Shown: piece by piece, positions 44,230 through 53,705 of the stretch
Layout: every line of letters starts with the position of its first letter
Position numbering within the stretch: position 1 is the stretch's first letter
Source: Planctomycetales bacterium
GTDB taxonomy: Bacteria; Planctomycetota; Planctomycetia; Isosphaerales; Isosphaeraceae
Length of the DNA: 64,000 bases
Direction of reading: 5' to 3'
Assembly (NCBI GenBank): GCA_027449865.1
Contig: DAIDKV010000206.1
Location: 1 to 64,000 of the forward strand
The notes under the pieces: model-generated
Seen by the model: the letters and a program-made list of their open reading frames with translations, nothing else
What the model was told of the DNA's origin: nothing
The model's database searches: none
Program-made: the position numbers and the translations under genes

Positions 44230-45615
44230 TTGCGAATCACTTTTCACGGCGCGACCCGCCAGGTCACTGGCAGTGCCCACCTGCTGGAGATCGGCTCGAA
44301 GCGAATCCTGCTCGATTGCGGGCTGTTTGACTCCGAGCGCATCCATCCCGAGAGCCCCAACCGGCACTTCGCCTTCGACCCCCGAGATCTCGACGCGGTC
44401 ATCGTCTCGCACGCCCATAACGACCACATCGGGCGGCTTCCCCTTTTGATCCGAGCCGGCTACAACGGGCCCATCTTCGCCACTCCCGCCACCGCCTCGA
44501 TCACCAGCGTGATGCTCCGCGACAGCGCCCGCATCCAGCGCGAGGAGGTCCGTAACGCCCACATCAAGTATCCGCACCTGGAATCGGTCGAGCCCCTCTT
44601 CGAGCTCGTCGACGTCGAGTGGCTCATCGAGCGGATGCAACGCATCCCCTACCAGACCCCGATCGAGGTCGTTCCAGGCGTCAACCTGACATTCCTCAAT
44701 TCGGGCCACATCCTTGGTTCGGCGATCGTGCAACTCGACTACCGCGAGGACGGCCGACCCCGCCGGTTCGTCTTCACCGGCGACCTCGGACGTCGCGATA
44801 CCCACCTGCTGCCCGACCCGGCGATCGTGAAGGATGTCGACGTCCTGGTCTCCGAGAGCACCTACGGAAGCCGCGAACTCGAACCTTACGACCGGTTGGT
44901 CAAGCAGCTTCACGCGATCGTGGCGCGGGCGATCCGGCTGGAAGGCAAGGTCGTCATCCCGGCGTTTAGCCTGGGGCGGACCCAGCGCATGGTCTACTGC
45001 CTCCAGGAACTCTTCGCGATGCACAAGGTCCGGCCAATCCCGGTCTTTGTCGACAGCCCCCTGGCTCTCCGGCTGACCGAGATCCACCGTGACCACCCCG
45101 AGGCGTACACCCCGATCGCACGCGAGCTGATGGACCGCGACCCGCTGTATTTCGGCTCGAAGCATGTCGAGTTCTGCGCGACCTGGGACGACTCGCGACG
45201 GCTGAACTACATGCGGGGCCCCATGATCATCATCGCCTCGTCGGGGATGTGCGAGGCAGGTCGAATCCGCCACCATTTACGGCACGTCGTGAGCGATCCC
45301 GACAACGCCGTGGTGATCGTCAGCTACCAGGCCGAAGGAACCCTCGGCCGACAGATCGCCGAGGGGGTCGAGCGGATCCAGATCTTCGACCAATGGTACG
45401 ACCTCAACGCGGCCGTCTACGTCCTCGACGGCTTCTCCGGCCACGCCGACCGCAACGACCTCGGCTGGTGGTACGAGCAGACCGGTGGCAGCATCGAGAA
45501 CGCCTTCCTCGTCCACGGCGATCCCGAGGCGATCGACGCCCTGACCCCAGTCCTTCAACCCTTCGTCCAGAACACCGTCCACACGCCCGAGCTGCACCAG
45601 TCGTACGAGGTCTGA
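44230..45615 (+). CDS. beta-CASP metallo-beta-lactamase-fold ribonuclease
   Basis: This 461-residue protein has an N-terminal metallo-beta-lactamase domain with the metal motif 'HAHNDHIG' (HxHxDH), a beta-CASP insert and the C-terminal RMMBL 'YVLDGFSGHADRNDLGWW', i.e. the archaeal/bacterial CPSF-like group (YSH1/RNase J-like), which processes RNA. The early 'ITFHGATRQVTGSAHLLEI' is a hallmark of the class, as are 'TGDLGRRDTHLLPDPA' and 'IIIASSGMCEAGRI'. I chose the TTG at 44230 because GGGAGG precedes it by about 10 bases and the beta-strand 'LRITFHGATRQVTGS' begins directly there; an ATG farther upstream in frame exists. Substrate RNA is unknown. Confidence 0.9.
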   Translation: MRITFHGATRQVTGSAHLLEIGSKRILLDCGLFDSERIHPESPNRHFAFDPRDLDAVIVSHAHNDHIGRLPLLIRAGYNGPIFATPATASITSVMLRDSARIQREEVRNAHIKYPHLESVEPLFELVDVEWLIERMQRIPYQTPIEVVPGVNLTFLNSGHILGSAIVQLDYREDGRPRRFVFTGDLGRRDTHLLPDPAIVKDVDVLVSESTYGSRELEPYDRLVKQLHAIVARAIRLEGKVVIPAFSLGRTQRMVYCLQELFAMHKVRPIPVFVDSPLALRLTEIHRDHPEAYTPIARELMDRDPLYFGSKHVEFCATWDDSRRLNYMRGPMIIIASSGMCEAGRIRHHLRHVVSDPDNAVVIVSYQAEGTLGRQIAEGVERIQIFDQWYDLNAAVYVLDGFSGHADRNDLGWWYEQTGGSIENAFLVHGDPEAIDALTPVLQPFVQNTVHTPELHQSYEV

Positions 45616-45672
45616 AGAAAACAGGCGGCCATATCCCTTCCGGATGCGTTGCGCCACGACGAGGATCGCCTC

Positions 45673-45972
45673 ATGTTGGACTGGCCTCGTCCGATGGAGA
45701 TCTCCCGCGTCCTGACCCGGACCGCCTCGCTGAAATTCGTGCGAGAGATCCTGGGCAGCCAGTCGGCCACCGCCGCTATCGGAGCCCTGACGCTCCGGAG
45801 ACGCGGATACAGGGGACATCGGACACTCGTCTATCTCGGCCCGCTGGAGAAGGAGGGGTATGAGCAGATCCGGGATCTCCTCGATACGGACTTCGTCGTC
45901 CGCCTCTTCCGGGAGCCGGACGAGCTGCTGAAGGGCCCTCTGGCGACCGACGACGACCCCGCTCCCTATTGA
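45673..45972 (+). CDS. small hypothetical protein
   Basis: This 99-residue protein begins 'MLDWPRPMEISRVLTRTASL' and contains a strand-like 'GHRTLVYLGPLEKEGYEQIRDLL' followed by an acidic end. No family recognised. The ATG at 45673 has GAGGA 7 bases upstream; a TTG at 45649 is also in frame. It follows the beta-CASP nuclease gene by 57 bases on the same strand, so cotranscription is likely, and is convergent with the MiaE-like gene. Confidence 0.55.
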   Translation: MLDWPRPMEISRVLTRTASLKFVREILGSQSATAAIGALTLRRRGYRGHRTLVYLGPLEKEGYEQIRDLLDTDFVVRLFREPDELLKGPLATDDDPAPY

Positions 45973-45989
45973 CGCCGGCCTGGTCGAGA

Positions 45990-46643
45990 TCAACCGCGCT
46001 CGGGAGGCGAGTCCACCAGCCATCCGCCATGGATGCGCGGGCCAGGCGGCTGGGCGGCGATCGTTTGAGCCTCGATCCGAAGCATCTCGTCCCAACGTGA
46101 TCCGACCTCGTCCGGCTCGGCGACGGATTCGGCGAGTCGCAGGAAGACCCGGTAATGGCCCAGCTCCGACGACCAGAGCCGGCGATAGAATCGCGCGAGG
46201 ACCGGGTCGCGGTCCTGGCAATAGGTCGCGAGGAGCCGGAACCGCTCGCACGATCGCAGCTCAATCAGCGCTGAGATCAGCAGGCGGTCGAGGAGTTCCT
46301 CGGGCCCCTGGCCCTTGCGCACTTGCTGGCGAAGGTCGCGGGCGTAATCGTTCCGGTGGGTGCGATCGAGTTGTCCCCCGCGCTCGTTCAGAAGGCGGAC
46401 GACGCCGCTGAGGTGCCCGGCCTCGTCGCTCGCGACGGCGGCGAGGCTGCGGGTCCACTCCTCGGGTCGGGTGGGCTCGGGCCACCGGTTGAGCAATTCG
46501 AGGGCGTTGGCGGCGGCCTTCTTTTCCAGGTAGGCGTGATCGCTGAGGAGTGCCCTCGGGTCACTCATCGCGATCTCGGCCCAGGCGTCTGGAGTCCGGG
46601 TCAGGAGGGGTAGGTCGTCAGGCGTCGGGTCGTTCTCGATCAC
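45990..46643 (-). CDS. miaE: MiaE-like tRNA-(ms2io6A) hydroxylase
   Basis: This 217-residue ferritin-like di-iron protein fits the MiaE family, which hydroxylates the isopentenyl group of ms2i6A in tRNA. Iron-ligand helices are visible: 'SDHAYLEKKAAANALELLNRW' with the E-x6-7-H-like pattern, 'SLAAVASDEAGHLSGV' with D/E-x2-H, 'LISALIELRSCERFRLLATY' and 'WSSELGHYRVFLRLA' with E-x2-H. Length is normal. It is convergent with the small hypothetical gene. miaA and miaB are not in the window. Confidence 0.85.
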   Translation of the reverse strand: MIENDPTPDDLPLLTRTPDAWAEIAMSDPRALLSDHAYLEKKAAANALELLNRWPEPTRPEEWTRSLAAVASDEAGHLSGVVRLLNERGGQLDRTHRNDYARDLRQQVRKGQGPEELLDRLLISALIELRSCERFRLLATYCQDRDPVLARFYRRLWSSELGHYRVFLRLAESVAEPDEVGSRWDEMLRIEAQTIAAQPPGPRIHGGWLVDSPPERG

Positions 46644-46749
46644 AAGTCGCGGTCCCAGGGGCGCCGGGCCTCGGAACGTCGGGCCAGCTTCGGCCCAGGT
46701 TATCGTTAACGCGACGAATCGGAAAGGGGAGCGGAAAAGGCCCGGCCGC

Positions 46750-46769
46750 CGCGGACTACGTCGTCCGCG
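46750..46769 (-). terminator. hairpin after the fourth DUF1559 gene
   Basis: CGCGGAC at 46750-46756 and GTCCGCG at 46763-46769 pair perfectly around a six-base loop, 18 bases beyond the DUF1559 stop on the minus strand; CCTTTTCC follows about 20 bases later. Stem quality is good, but the T-tract is not adjacent. Confidence 0.4.
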
Positions 46770-46787
46770 ACGACCGAGAAGCCCGCC

Positions 46788-47798
46788 TCAATACGAGTCA
46801 GCGCTGATCACCTCGCCGCCCTGGGTCGTGCTGAGGCCCATGTAGGTGATCGGGTTAACCGTGTTCTTGAGGAACCGGACGCTACCGTCGCACATCCCGG
46901 CGTTCACCCCGCCGGGGTGGAAGCTACGAGCCCCCAGGTAGACCATCATGTATCCACCGTTGGGGTTCTTCAGCCCGCCGTTACACGGCGGGTTGACAAT
47001 CCCACTGCATCCGCCGTTGCCCATCGTGTCGGGAAGCGTGCTGTTCGGCGTCAGGAGCCCCGTGAACGACGCCGACGGCCCCCACCAGGTGTAGCCGCGA
47101 AGGTCATTCGGCGGGTTGGCGATCTTCAGCTCCGAGCTCATCAGCGTGTTGCTCAGGCCGTCGGTAATCGCGGAGAACGGCGTCACGGTCAGGCTGGCGA
47201 AATCGATCGCGTAGCCGGTATCGTCGATCGCCGGCGAGCCGATGTCCGTGAACGGAGCACCCTTGAACGTGTAAAACGTATTCGGGATCGACGGGCTCGG
47301 CACCGGGAACTGGGCATTCTGAGCCTGGTCGACGTTTCCGTAATTGACGACGTAATTATGGTAGCGAATGCCCCCGTTGCGCTGGATGCCAGCGTTCGGA
47401 TCGCTCGGGCACGCATAGGCATTGACCTTGGAATACGTCACCGTCGTATTGGCGGCACCGGCATATCGAAGGTAACCGTCCGCCGGTCCGCCGCTGGGAA
47501 CGTTCCGACCGTAAGAATTCCAGGCGTTGAACAGGGCCGACTGCTCGACGTACGGGAGGATGAAGACCCCCCACGTCCCCCAGCAGCACCCCTTTTCGCC
47601 CGGCGGGAGAGAGCCATTGGCGCTCTCGTAGTTGTGCATCCCCAGGCCGATCTGCTTGAGGTTGTTGGTACACTGCGCCCGACGCGCGGCCTCGCGCGCC
47701 GCCTGGACCGCGGGCAAAAGCAGAGCGATCAGCACCGCGATGATCGCGATGACGACCAGAAGCTCGATCAGTGTGAAACCTCGCCGACGAGAATCCAT
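46788..47798 (-). CDS. DUF1559 pseudopilin-like protein
   Basis: This 336-residue DUF1559 protein starts directly with '[23 protein letters not shown]', then '[27 protein letters not shown]', and shows the His-x9-Asp-Gly signature '[19 protein letters not shown]', ending '[10 protein letters not shown]'. It is the only one of four DUF1559 genes in the window without a recognisable lipoprotein gene upstream; the 637 bases before it hold no clear gene. It is convergent with nothing close by and may be monocistronic. Confidence 0.94.
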   Translation of the reverse strand: MDSRRRGFTLIELLVVIAIIAVLIALLLPAVQAAREAARRAQCTNNLKQIGLGMHNYESANGSLPPGEKGCCWGTWGVFILPYVEQSALFNAWNSYGRNVPSGGPADGYLRYAGAANTTVTYSKVNAYACPSDPNAGIQRNGGIRYHNYVVNYGNVDQAQNAQFPVPSPSIPNTFYTFKGAPFTDIGSPAIDDTGYAIDFASLTVTPFSAITDGLSNTLMSSELKIANPPNDLRGYTWWGPSASFTGLLTPNSTLPDTMGNGGCSGIVNPPCNGGLKNPNGGYMMVYLGARSFHPGGVNAGMCDGSVRFLKNTVNPITYMGLSTTQGGEVISADSY

Positions 47799-48435
47799 GA
47801 GAACGATTCCTCCAGAACGAGATGCTATCGAGACGATGACAGAACGAAAAGGACCACCGATAGGCCAAACGGAACGGACGGTGAACGCTGTCCGTCCATC
47901 CGTATGATGCCAGGCAGGGTGCCCGCATCACGAAGGGCCGAATTCGTGGAGACGGCAACGGGAATTTCCGGACGCTGAGACTCGATCCGCGATCGTGACG
48001 TTGACGTACAGAGAGATCCGGCGATAGTTCAACGATCCGCAAGAGGGCGACGGACGTTCCGCGAGGACGAGGAATCGGCGGGCCGATCCATCGGTCGCTT
48101 CTGGAACAACGATAAGTTAATGGTTGAGAATCGGGCGGGGACAATCCAGCCCGTGCTTACGGAACGGCGGGACGCGATCCCGAAAGGAATCGCGACCGGA
48201 GAGGCAGACCTGGCCGGAGGAGGACCAGGCGATCGAATCGTCTTGGACACGGTGTTTGATCCGTGTCCCCAGACTATATTTACCTCACTCCGTCCCCAGG
48301 TTCAATAAGCTTCTCGCCAAAATTGGGGAGGTTCGATCGATCGTCGTGATCCGCGGGTCGATTCGGCCCGCCTCGTCGCGGGCCGTTGGGAAGTCGAATC
48401 GATCGGCTCAGGGCTCGGAATTCCTGTCCAAACTC
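47799..48435. other. gene-free stretch between trpA and DUF1559
   Basis: These 637 bases contain no supportable gene. They include a perfect inverted repeat (48245-48268) and a short A/T-rich island around 48275-48310. The DUF1559 promoter must lie here. Confidence 0.4.
48245..48268. repeat. perfect 8-base inverted repeat
   Basis: GGACACGG and CCGTGTCC flank an 8-base spacer (TGTTTGAT). It lies 168 bases downstream of the trpA stop. It could be an RNA hairpin or an operator. The dyad is perfect, but no T-tract follows on the minus strand. Confidence 0.4.
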
Positions 48436-49269
48436 TCAGGCTCCGGCGGAGGCGGTTTCCAGGACCTTCGCCATCTCGCCGATGAACTGGCCGATCTCGT
48501 GGACAACGTCCGCGCGGGGGCGGTTGACGGCCTCGGCCAGGCGACGGACAATCGCGCTGCCGATGATCAGGCCGTCGGCCACCGGTGCCAGTTGCCGGAT
48601 CTGATCCGGGCCGCTGATTCCGAATCCGATGCAGATCGGCAGATCCGTCTGGGTCCGGAGCCAGCCAACGGTGTCGACCAGGTCCGACGGCAGACCTTGC
48701 CGCTCGCCGGTGATTCCCGCCACCGAGACGTAGTAAATGAAACCGGTCGTCGACCGAGCGATCTCGACTGCCCGCTCCTTCGGAGTCGTGGGCGTGATGA
48801 GCTGGATCAGCTTCAGTTGACGGACCGAGGCTCGCTCCATGAGCGATCGCGACTCCTCGACCGGCAGATCCGGCACGATCAGGCCATCGAGCCCGGCGGT
48901 GGCTGCGTCGTTGAGATAGCGGTCGATTCCGATCCGATGGATGATCGCGTAGGAAACCATCGCGACCATCGGCGTTTCGTTGAACCGACCGGATCCCTCC
49001 GCGCGAAGGGTCCGGAATGTCTGGAAGATGTGGCCCACCTTCACCCCACGCTCCAGGGCGCGGTGGTAGCTCGCGGCGATCACCGGACCATCGGCGATCG
49101 GGTCGGAGTAGGGGATCCCTACCTCGACCATGTGGGCGCCTCGGGCGACAAGTTCGTTGATGAGCATCGCCGTGGTCGGCAGGTCGGGGTCGCCGGCTGT
49201 GACGAACGGCATCAGGGCGCGTCGCTTCTCGGCGCGAAGGCGGTAGAACAGGGCGTCAATTCGGTTCAT
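48436..49269 (-). CDS. trpA: tryptophan synthase alpha chain
   Basis: This 277-residue TIM-barrel enzyme cleaves indole-3-glycerol phosphate to indole, which passes to TrpB through the complex tunnel. Catalytic Glu49 and Asp60 are exactly where they should be in 'EVGIPYSDPIADGPVI'. The N-terminal 'MPFVTAGDPDLP' and the phosphate-binding C-terminal 'GFGISGPDQIRQLAPVADGLIIGSAIV' are typical. It lies 184 bases downstream of trpB on the same strand, the usual gene order, but with an unusually large gap. Confidence 0.97.
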   Translation of the reverse strand: MNRIDALFYRLRAEKRRALMPFVTAGDPDLPTTAMLINELVARGAHMVEVGIPYSDPIADGPVIAASYHRALERGVKVGHIFQTFRTLRAEGSGRFNETPMVAMVSYAIIHRIGIDRYLNDAATAGLDGLIVPDLPVEESRSLMERASVRQLKLIQLITPTTPKERAVEIARSTTGFIYYVSVAGITGERQGLPSDLVDTVGWLRTQTDLPICIGFGISGPDQIRQLAPVADGLIIGSAIVRRLAEAVNRPRADVVHEIGQFIGEMAKVLETASAGA

Positions 49270-49346
49270 GGGATTATTTCGGGCTCGTTACGGTTTCGAG
49301 CAACCCCGCGCGGGGAAGGCTTAAGGTTTGTGAAACAATCCGATGG

Positions 49347-49417
49347 AAGATTCCGGGTTCCAGACTCCACAAATGGAATGCCTTGCTGCCCCGGGACTTA
49401 TATCCATCCGGAATCTT
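49347..49417. repeat. inverted repeat between trpB and trpA
   Basis: AAGATTCCGG at 49347-49356 and CCGGAATCTT at 49408-49417 are perfectly complementary over ten bases, with a 51-base loop. It lies in the 184-base gap between trpB and trpA. It could shape differential expression of the two genes or be part of a degenerate small repeat. Confidence 0.4.
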
Positions 49418-49453
49418 GAATCCGTCATCTTGAAGCGATTCTTTCAGAGCCTT

Positions 49454-50704
49454 TCAGATCGGCTCGCCGCGGAGCCGGGCGATCTCGTAGGCGTCCTTGT
49501 CGCCGCGTCCGGAGAGACAGACGGCCACGACCTTCCCCGGGCCGAGCCGCCGGGCTTCCTTGAAAGCCTGCGCCAGAGCGTGGCTCGACTCCAGCGCCGG
49601 CAGGATTCCCTCGTTCCGGGCAGTCGCGTTGTAGGCGTCGAGCGCCTCGGCGTCGGTAATCGCCTCGTAGCGAACCCGGCCGATCTCCTTCCAGTAGCTG
49701 TGCTCGGGCCCGACGCCCGGATAGTCCAGCCCGGCGGAGATCGAATGAACGTCCTGAGTCTGGCCGTCGTCGTCCTGAAGGACGTAGCTGAAGCTACCGT
49801 GCAGCACGCCGGGGCGGCCCTGGCTGAGGCTCGCGGCGTGATCGCCGGCCTTCGGACCGCGACCACCGGCCTCGGCGCCCACCAGCTCGACACCCTGGTC
49901 CTCCAGGAACCCGGAGAACATCCCCGCGGCGTTCGATCCGCCCCCCACGCAGGCGACAACCGCCTCGGGAAGCCGACCGATCCGCTCCAGGCACTGCGCC
50001 CGCGACTCCTTGCCGATCACCGACTGAAACTCCCGGACGATCTGAGGAAACGGGTGCGGCCCAACCACGCTCCCGATCGTGTAGTGCGTCGTCGCCGACG
50101 ATCCCATCCAGTCGCGCATCGCCTCGTTGGTGGCGTCGCGGAGCGTTCGCGAACCGGTCTTCACCGAAACCACCGTCGCGCCCAGCGTCCGCATGTTGAA
50201 GACGTTGAGCTTCTGGCGGCGGATATCCTCCTCGCCCATGTAAACCGTGCATTCGATTCCAAAAAGCGCGCAGGCCGTCGCGGTCGCCACGCCGTGCTGG
50301 CCCGCACCCGTTTCCGCAATCACCCGCGTCTTTCCCATCCGCCTCGCCAGCATGACCTGACCGATCGCATTATTAATCTTGTGCGCGCCGGTATGGTTGA
50401 GGTCTTCACGCTTCAAAAAGAGATCGGCGCCGCCGGCCAGCTTTGTCAGCCGTTCAGCGTGGAACAGCGGCGAGGGCCGCCCCACGTAATCCTTGAGATA
50501 CCCCGACAACTTCGCCTGAAACTCCGGGTCGAGTCGCGCCTCTGCGTACGCTTCCCCGAGCCGGTTCAGCGACTCCATCAGCGTCTCGGGCACGAACCGG
50601 CCGCCGAACGACCCATATCGGCCCAGCGCATCGGGTCCGTCCATCGGGCGCGGGAAGAGCAGGATCCCTGGCGCCCCCTCGGAAGTCGCGGTCGGCGTGG
50701 ACAT
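49454..50704 (-). CDS. trpB: tryptophan synthase beta chain
   Basis: This 416-residue PLP enzyme condenses indole and serine. PLP is held by Lys109 in '[10 protein letters not shown]', and the glycine-rich '[12 protein letters not shown]' phosphate loop, 'GAEAGGRG' and the closing 'CLSGRGDKD' are all present. It is the standard TrpB1 type. The N-terminal extension of about 25 residues before '[15 protein letters not shown]' is somewhat longer than usual. It precedes trpA on the same strand. Confidence 0.97.
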   Translation of the reverse strand: MSTPTATSEGAPGILLFPRPMDGPDALGRYGSFGGRFVPETLMESLNRLGEAYAEARLDPEFQAKLSGYLKDYVGRPSPLFHAERLTKLAGGADLFLKREDLNHTGAHKINNAIGQVMLARRMGKTRVIAETGAGQHGVATATACALFGIECTVYMGEEDIRRQKLNVFNMRTLGATVVSVKTGSRTLRDATNEAMRDWMGSSATTHYTIGSVVGPHPFPQIVREFQSVIGKESRAQCLERIGRLPEAVVACVGGGSNAAGMFSGFLEDQGVELVGAEAGGRGPKAGDHAASLSQGRPGVLHGSFSYVLQDDDGQTQDVHSISAGLDYPGVGPEHSYWKEIGRVRYEAITDAEALDAYNATARNEGILPALESSHALAQAFKEARRLGPGKVVAVCLSGRGDKDAYEIARLRGEPI

Positions 50705-51099
50705 CGTCTAACGGCCCCTTGAACCTCGATTCGCAGCCCGGAGGCATCCCTCGGATCCCTCCACCCCCTCGCTACCAGACGGTCGTCCGGTCCTCTCGAT
50801 TCTCACGGCACCCCCACGGATCGGTCAAGGGGCCCCCGCGACGCTCCCCTTTTAACGAATTTTTTCGTTCCCCGAATCTTCAACATCCGTATAATGTCGG
50901 TGATCGGCCCAGACGCCTCTCCCTCATTCCCGCTCCGGGCCGCTATCCGCTCATCCGTGCGAGGCATCATCTGTCGGGGTCGGATCGTTCGGTCTGGTCG
51001 GAATGGAAATCCGAAGGAAGGACGCGGGCGATCCCGCGCCGGGAGGCGAGTCCCGGTCCGCCCGTCCGCCTGATTTTGGACACATGCAGGAGAGAGAAT
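50705..51099. other. divergent intergenic region
   Basis: These 395 bases between trpB (minus) and a small plus-strand gene hold no supportable gene. A TATAAT hexamer at 50890-50895 lies about 200 bases before the plus-strand start and a small perfect hairpin, AACGAA/TTCGTT, lies a little upstream of it; the -35 match is weak. Confidence 0.4.
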
Positions 51100-51531
51100 A
51101 TGCTGATTAGTTGGATCGCCACCTTTTCGAAGCGTCTGGTGGCGGTTTTCTTCGTCTTGATCATCGGCTGGCACCTGGCCAACGGTGCCACGCCGCCGAA
51201 GGGCCGGGCCGTGGTCAATCTCGGCCACTGGGACGACGTCGTGGTTTCATTTGACCACAACGATCATCTTCTCACCTCCTCCATGGGGCAACCGATGTCC
51301 TGCGAGCTGGAGGTAGGCACGCATGTCGCGCAGTTCTGGCACCAGGGAGTGCTGGTCCGCGAGGCGATTTTCCAGGTGAATCCAGGCCAGCAGGTCGTGA
51401 TCGACGCGGTCCCCGCGGGCCGCGCCGACGAGATCGAGAAGCGGCGCGTCCCTCGGGCGCCTCACGCCGAGCGAGGTGACCTGACCGTCCGAATCGGTGG
51501 TTCCGGAGGTTCGGGGTTCGGCCCGAACTGA
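51100..51531 (+). CDS. small exported or membrane-anchored hypothetical protein
   Basis: This 143-residue protein starts with a membrane segment or signal ('RLVAVFFVLIIGWHLANG', residues 12-29), followed by a beta-rich domain ('AVVNLGHWDDVVVSFDHNDHLLTSSMG', 'CELEVGTHVAQFWHQGVLVREAIFQVNPGQQVVIDAV') that looks like a small barrel or PEGA-like fold. The tail is Gly/Ser rich. AGGAGAG precedes the ATG at 51100. No family recognised. It is convergent with the hypothetical gene that follows. Confidence 0.6.
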   Translation: MLISWIATFSKRLVAVFFVLIIGWHLANGATPPKGRAVVNLGHWDDVVVSFDHNDHLLTSSMGQPMSCELEVGTHVAQFWHQGVLVREAIFQVNPGQQVVIDAVPAGRADEIEKRRVPRAPHAERGDLTVRIGGSGGSGFGPN

Positions 51532-51595
51532 AGAGGTCGGCCGGAGCGGATCCTCGGGAAACCTCAACTCACGCCCGGCGATCCGCCCCGACCGG

Positions 51596-52048
51596 TCAGA
51601 ACCGGCCGGAAGGGGCCGAGGTTTCCTCGACAGACTCCTCGTCGTCGAGATCACCCGGGTAAAAATCGAAAAACCGCTGGCCGGCGAAATAATCGGTCAT
51701 GGCCTTGCGCACGGCACGCAACTGCTTGACGAACTTCGCATACTGGCGGATCAGCCGGCGTCGCTGATCTTCGGGCATCTCCAGAATATCGGCGTAGTAG
51801 CGGCGGCCTCGGTCCTTGTCGAGGAAGCTCCAGAGCCGCTTGATTCGTAGTCCGGTCTCCTCGTCCTCGTACTCGAGCATGCGGGCGAACTGCCGAGCCT
51901 TCATCTTCTTGGCGTAGGCGACCAACTCCGGCTCGGTCTCGAAGCCTCCAATCCGGTCGATCCAGGCGACGATCTCCTCGGTCGTGAGCCGTGGGCCCTT
52001 CTCGGCGCAGAGTTCCCTCAAACTGGCAACGATCTCGGCCGGTCCCAT
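51596..52048 (-). CDS. hypothetical helical protein
   Basis: This 150-residue charged, helical, cytoplasmic protein is rich in Glu, Arg and Lys. Segments such as 'ELVAYAKKMKARQFARMLEYEDEETGLRIKRLWSFLD' and 'DQRRRLIRQYAKFVKQLRAVRKAMTDYF' suggest a helical bundle, and the tail is acidic ('DLDDEESVEETSAP'). GAGGG precedes the ATG. No family recognised. It could bind nucleic acid or a partner protein, but nothing in the context tells. Confidence 0.6.
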   Translation of the reverse strand: MGPAEIVASLRELCAEKGPRLTTEEIVAWIDRIGGFETEPELVAYAKKMKARQFARMLEYEDEETGLRIKRLWSFLDKDRGRRYYADILEMPEDQRRRLIRQYAKFVKQLRAVRKAMTDYFAGQRFFDFYPGDLDDEESVEETSAPSGRF

Positions 52049-52307
52049 GGTCGATAGCCCTCGAACGATCCCGACGGCGGTCTCCCGCGTCTCCTCGGTC
52101 TCGGTACCTCATATTCTTAATTTCGAGGATTTTACCCAGCCTGTCCAGGCGTGTCGATGGACTGCCGTTCAAACCGTCCGGATTTTCACGACAACGCGGG
52201 TGAGACCGCCGTCGCCCTACCCGGGACCGGCCGCCCGCCTAGAATGTTGAGGGTGGAACACGGCCCTGCTCGACGGGGTAGACACCGGGTATCGAAGGGG
52301 TGGATTC

Positions 52308-53696
52308 ATGCGTCGGGCCTCAATCGGGAGCTGGCTGATTTGCGTCGCGACGTGGGGGGCTCCGGCCCTGGCGGGCGAGGCGGACGGCACCCGAGGCGCC
52401 TCGTTCGATCCGGCCGCGGCCGAGCGCGGGCGCATCGCCCTGACCCTGCGCGGGTTCCTCAAGCCCGAGTGGTCGGCCTCCGCCTTCGCCGCGGCCGGTC
52501 GCCTCTGGGATTTCCCCGCTCCCGATTTCGACCGCGACCCGACGGCCTACCGTGCCGCCTTCGAGCGCCGATACGGCCTGCACCCCGCCCCGTATCCCAA
52601 CGACGGCCTGCCGATGGGCCTTCGACGCGGGCTCAACGCCGATGGCACCAGGTCGTCCGGCTTCCAGATCGACTGCATGGCCTGCCATGGCGGGTCGATC
52701 GGCGGTCGGAGCTATGTGGGCCTGGGCAACACCCAGCTAGACCTCGGCGCTCTGGGCAGAGACCTCACCACCGCCGACGGCCGCCGCCCGCCGCCGCCGG
52801 TCTTCGTCGTCAACACCTCGCGTGGAACAACCAACGCCGGGATGATGGCCGCGGTCCTGATCAGCCTCCGGAACTCCGACCTCTCGCGGCGGATCGTCCC
52901 GCTACCCCTGGGCGCCCGCTTCGCCGAGCTCGACGCTCCCGCCTGGTGGCTTCTGAAACGCAAGCGGACGATGTACTTCGACGGCCGGACCAGTGCCCGA
53001 TCCGTCCGCACCAACATGCAGTTCATGCTCGGTGAAAAGACGCTCCAGCAGTTCAAGGACCTGGAGCCGACCTTCCGCGACGTCCGCGAGTTCCTCCTAA
53101 GCCTCGAACCGCCCCGCTATCCCTTCGCCATCGACACCGAGAAGGCGGAACGCGGCCGAATCGTCTTCTCGGACAACTGCGCAAGGTGCCACGGAACCTA
53201 TGGTCCCAACGGACGGTATCCCAGCAAGATCGTCCCGCTCGACGTGATCGGGACGGACCCAGCGCGGGCGAAGGGGGCCTCCGATCGGCTCGTCGCTCAC
53301 TACAACACAACCTGGCTCGCCGAAAATGATCCGGTGAATCCCCGGATGATCGGCTATCAGGCCCCGCCGCTCGATGGAATCTGGGCGACCGCTCCCTACC
53401 TCCACAACGGGACGGTGCCGACCCTCGACGCGATGCTCAACTCATCGAGCCGACCAAAGCGATTCACCCGCCCGCCCTCGACCGGCTTCGAGAACTACGA
53501 CACGACTCGCGTCGGCTGGAAGCACCGCGAGGTCTCCGCCGCCGAGATCGCTGCGACGGCTCGTCGATCGCCGTTCGAGGCCGGGTTCCTGGTCGACACG
53601 GCCCGTTATGGAATGAACAACGACGGCCACACCTTCAGCGACGAGCTGACTGAGAATGAGCGTATGGACCTGATCGAGTATCTCAAGACACTCTGA
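52308..53696 (+). CDS. exported di-heme c-type cytochrome
   Basis: This 462-residue exported protein has an N-terminal signal ('SWLICVATWGAPALAGEA', cleaved after about residue 22) and two heme c sites, CMACH at 123-127 and CARCH at 291-295. The layout resembles the planctomycete 'cytochrome c/peroxidase-like' proteins with a long domain before the second heme and 'PPLDGIWATAPYLHNGTVPTLDAML' in the C-terminal third, a phrase typical of di-heme peroxidase-like and thiosulfate-oxidation-related proteins. It is probably a periplasmic redox enzyme. It is convergent with the dipeptidase gene. Confidence 0.85.
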   Translation: MRRASIGSWLICVATWGAPALAGEADGTRGASFDPAAAERGRIALTLRGFLKPEWSASAFAAAGRLWDFPAPDFDRDPTAYRAAFERRYGLHPAPYPNDGLPMGLRRGLNADGTRSSGFQIDCMACHGGSIGGRSYVGLGNTQLDLGALGRDLTTADGRRPPPPVFVVNTSRGTTNAGMMAAVLISLRNSDLSRRIVPLPLGARFAELDAPAWWLLKRKRTMYFDGRTSARSVRTNMQFMLGEKTLQQFKDLEPTFRDVREFLLSLEPPRYPFAIDTEKAERGRIVFSDNCARCHGTYGPNGRYPSKIVPLDVIGTDPARAKGASDRLVAHYNTTWLAENDPVNPRMIGYQAPPLDGIWATAPYLHNGTVPTLDAMLNSSSRPKRFTRPPSTGFENYDTTRVGWKHREVSAAEIAATARRSPFEAGFLVDTARYGMNNDGHTFSDELTENERMDLIEYLKTL

Positions 53697-53705
53697 TTCG
53701 TACAC

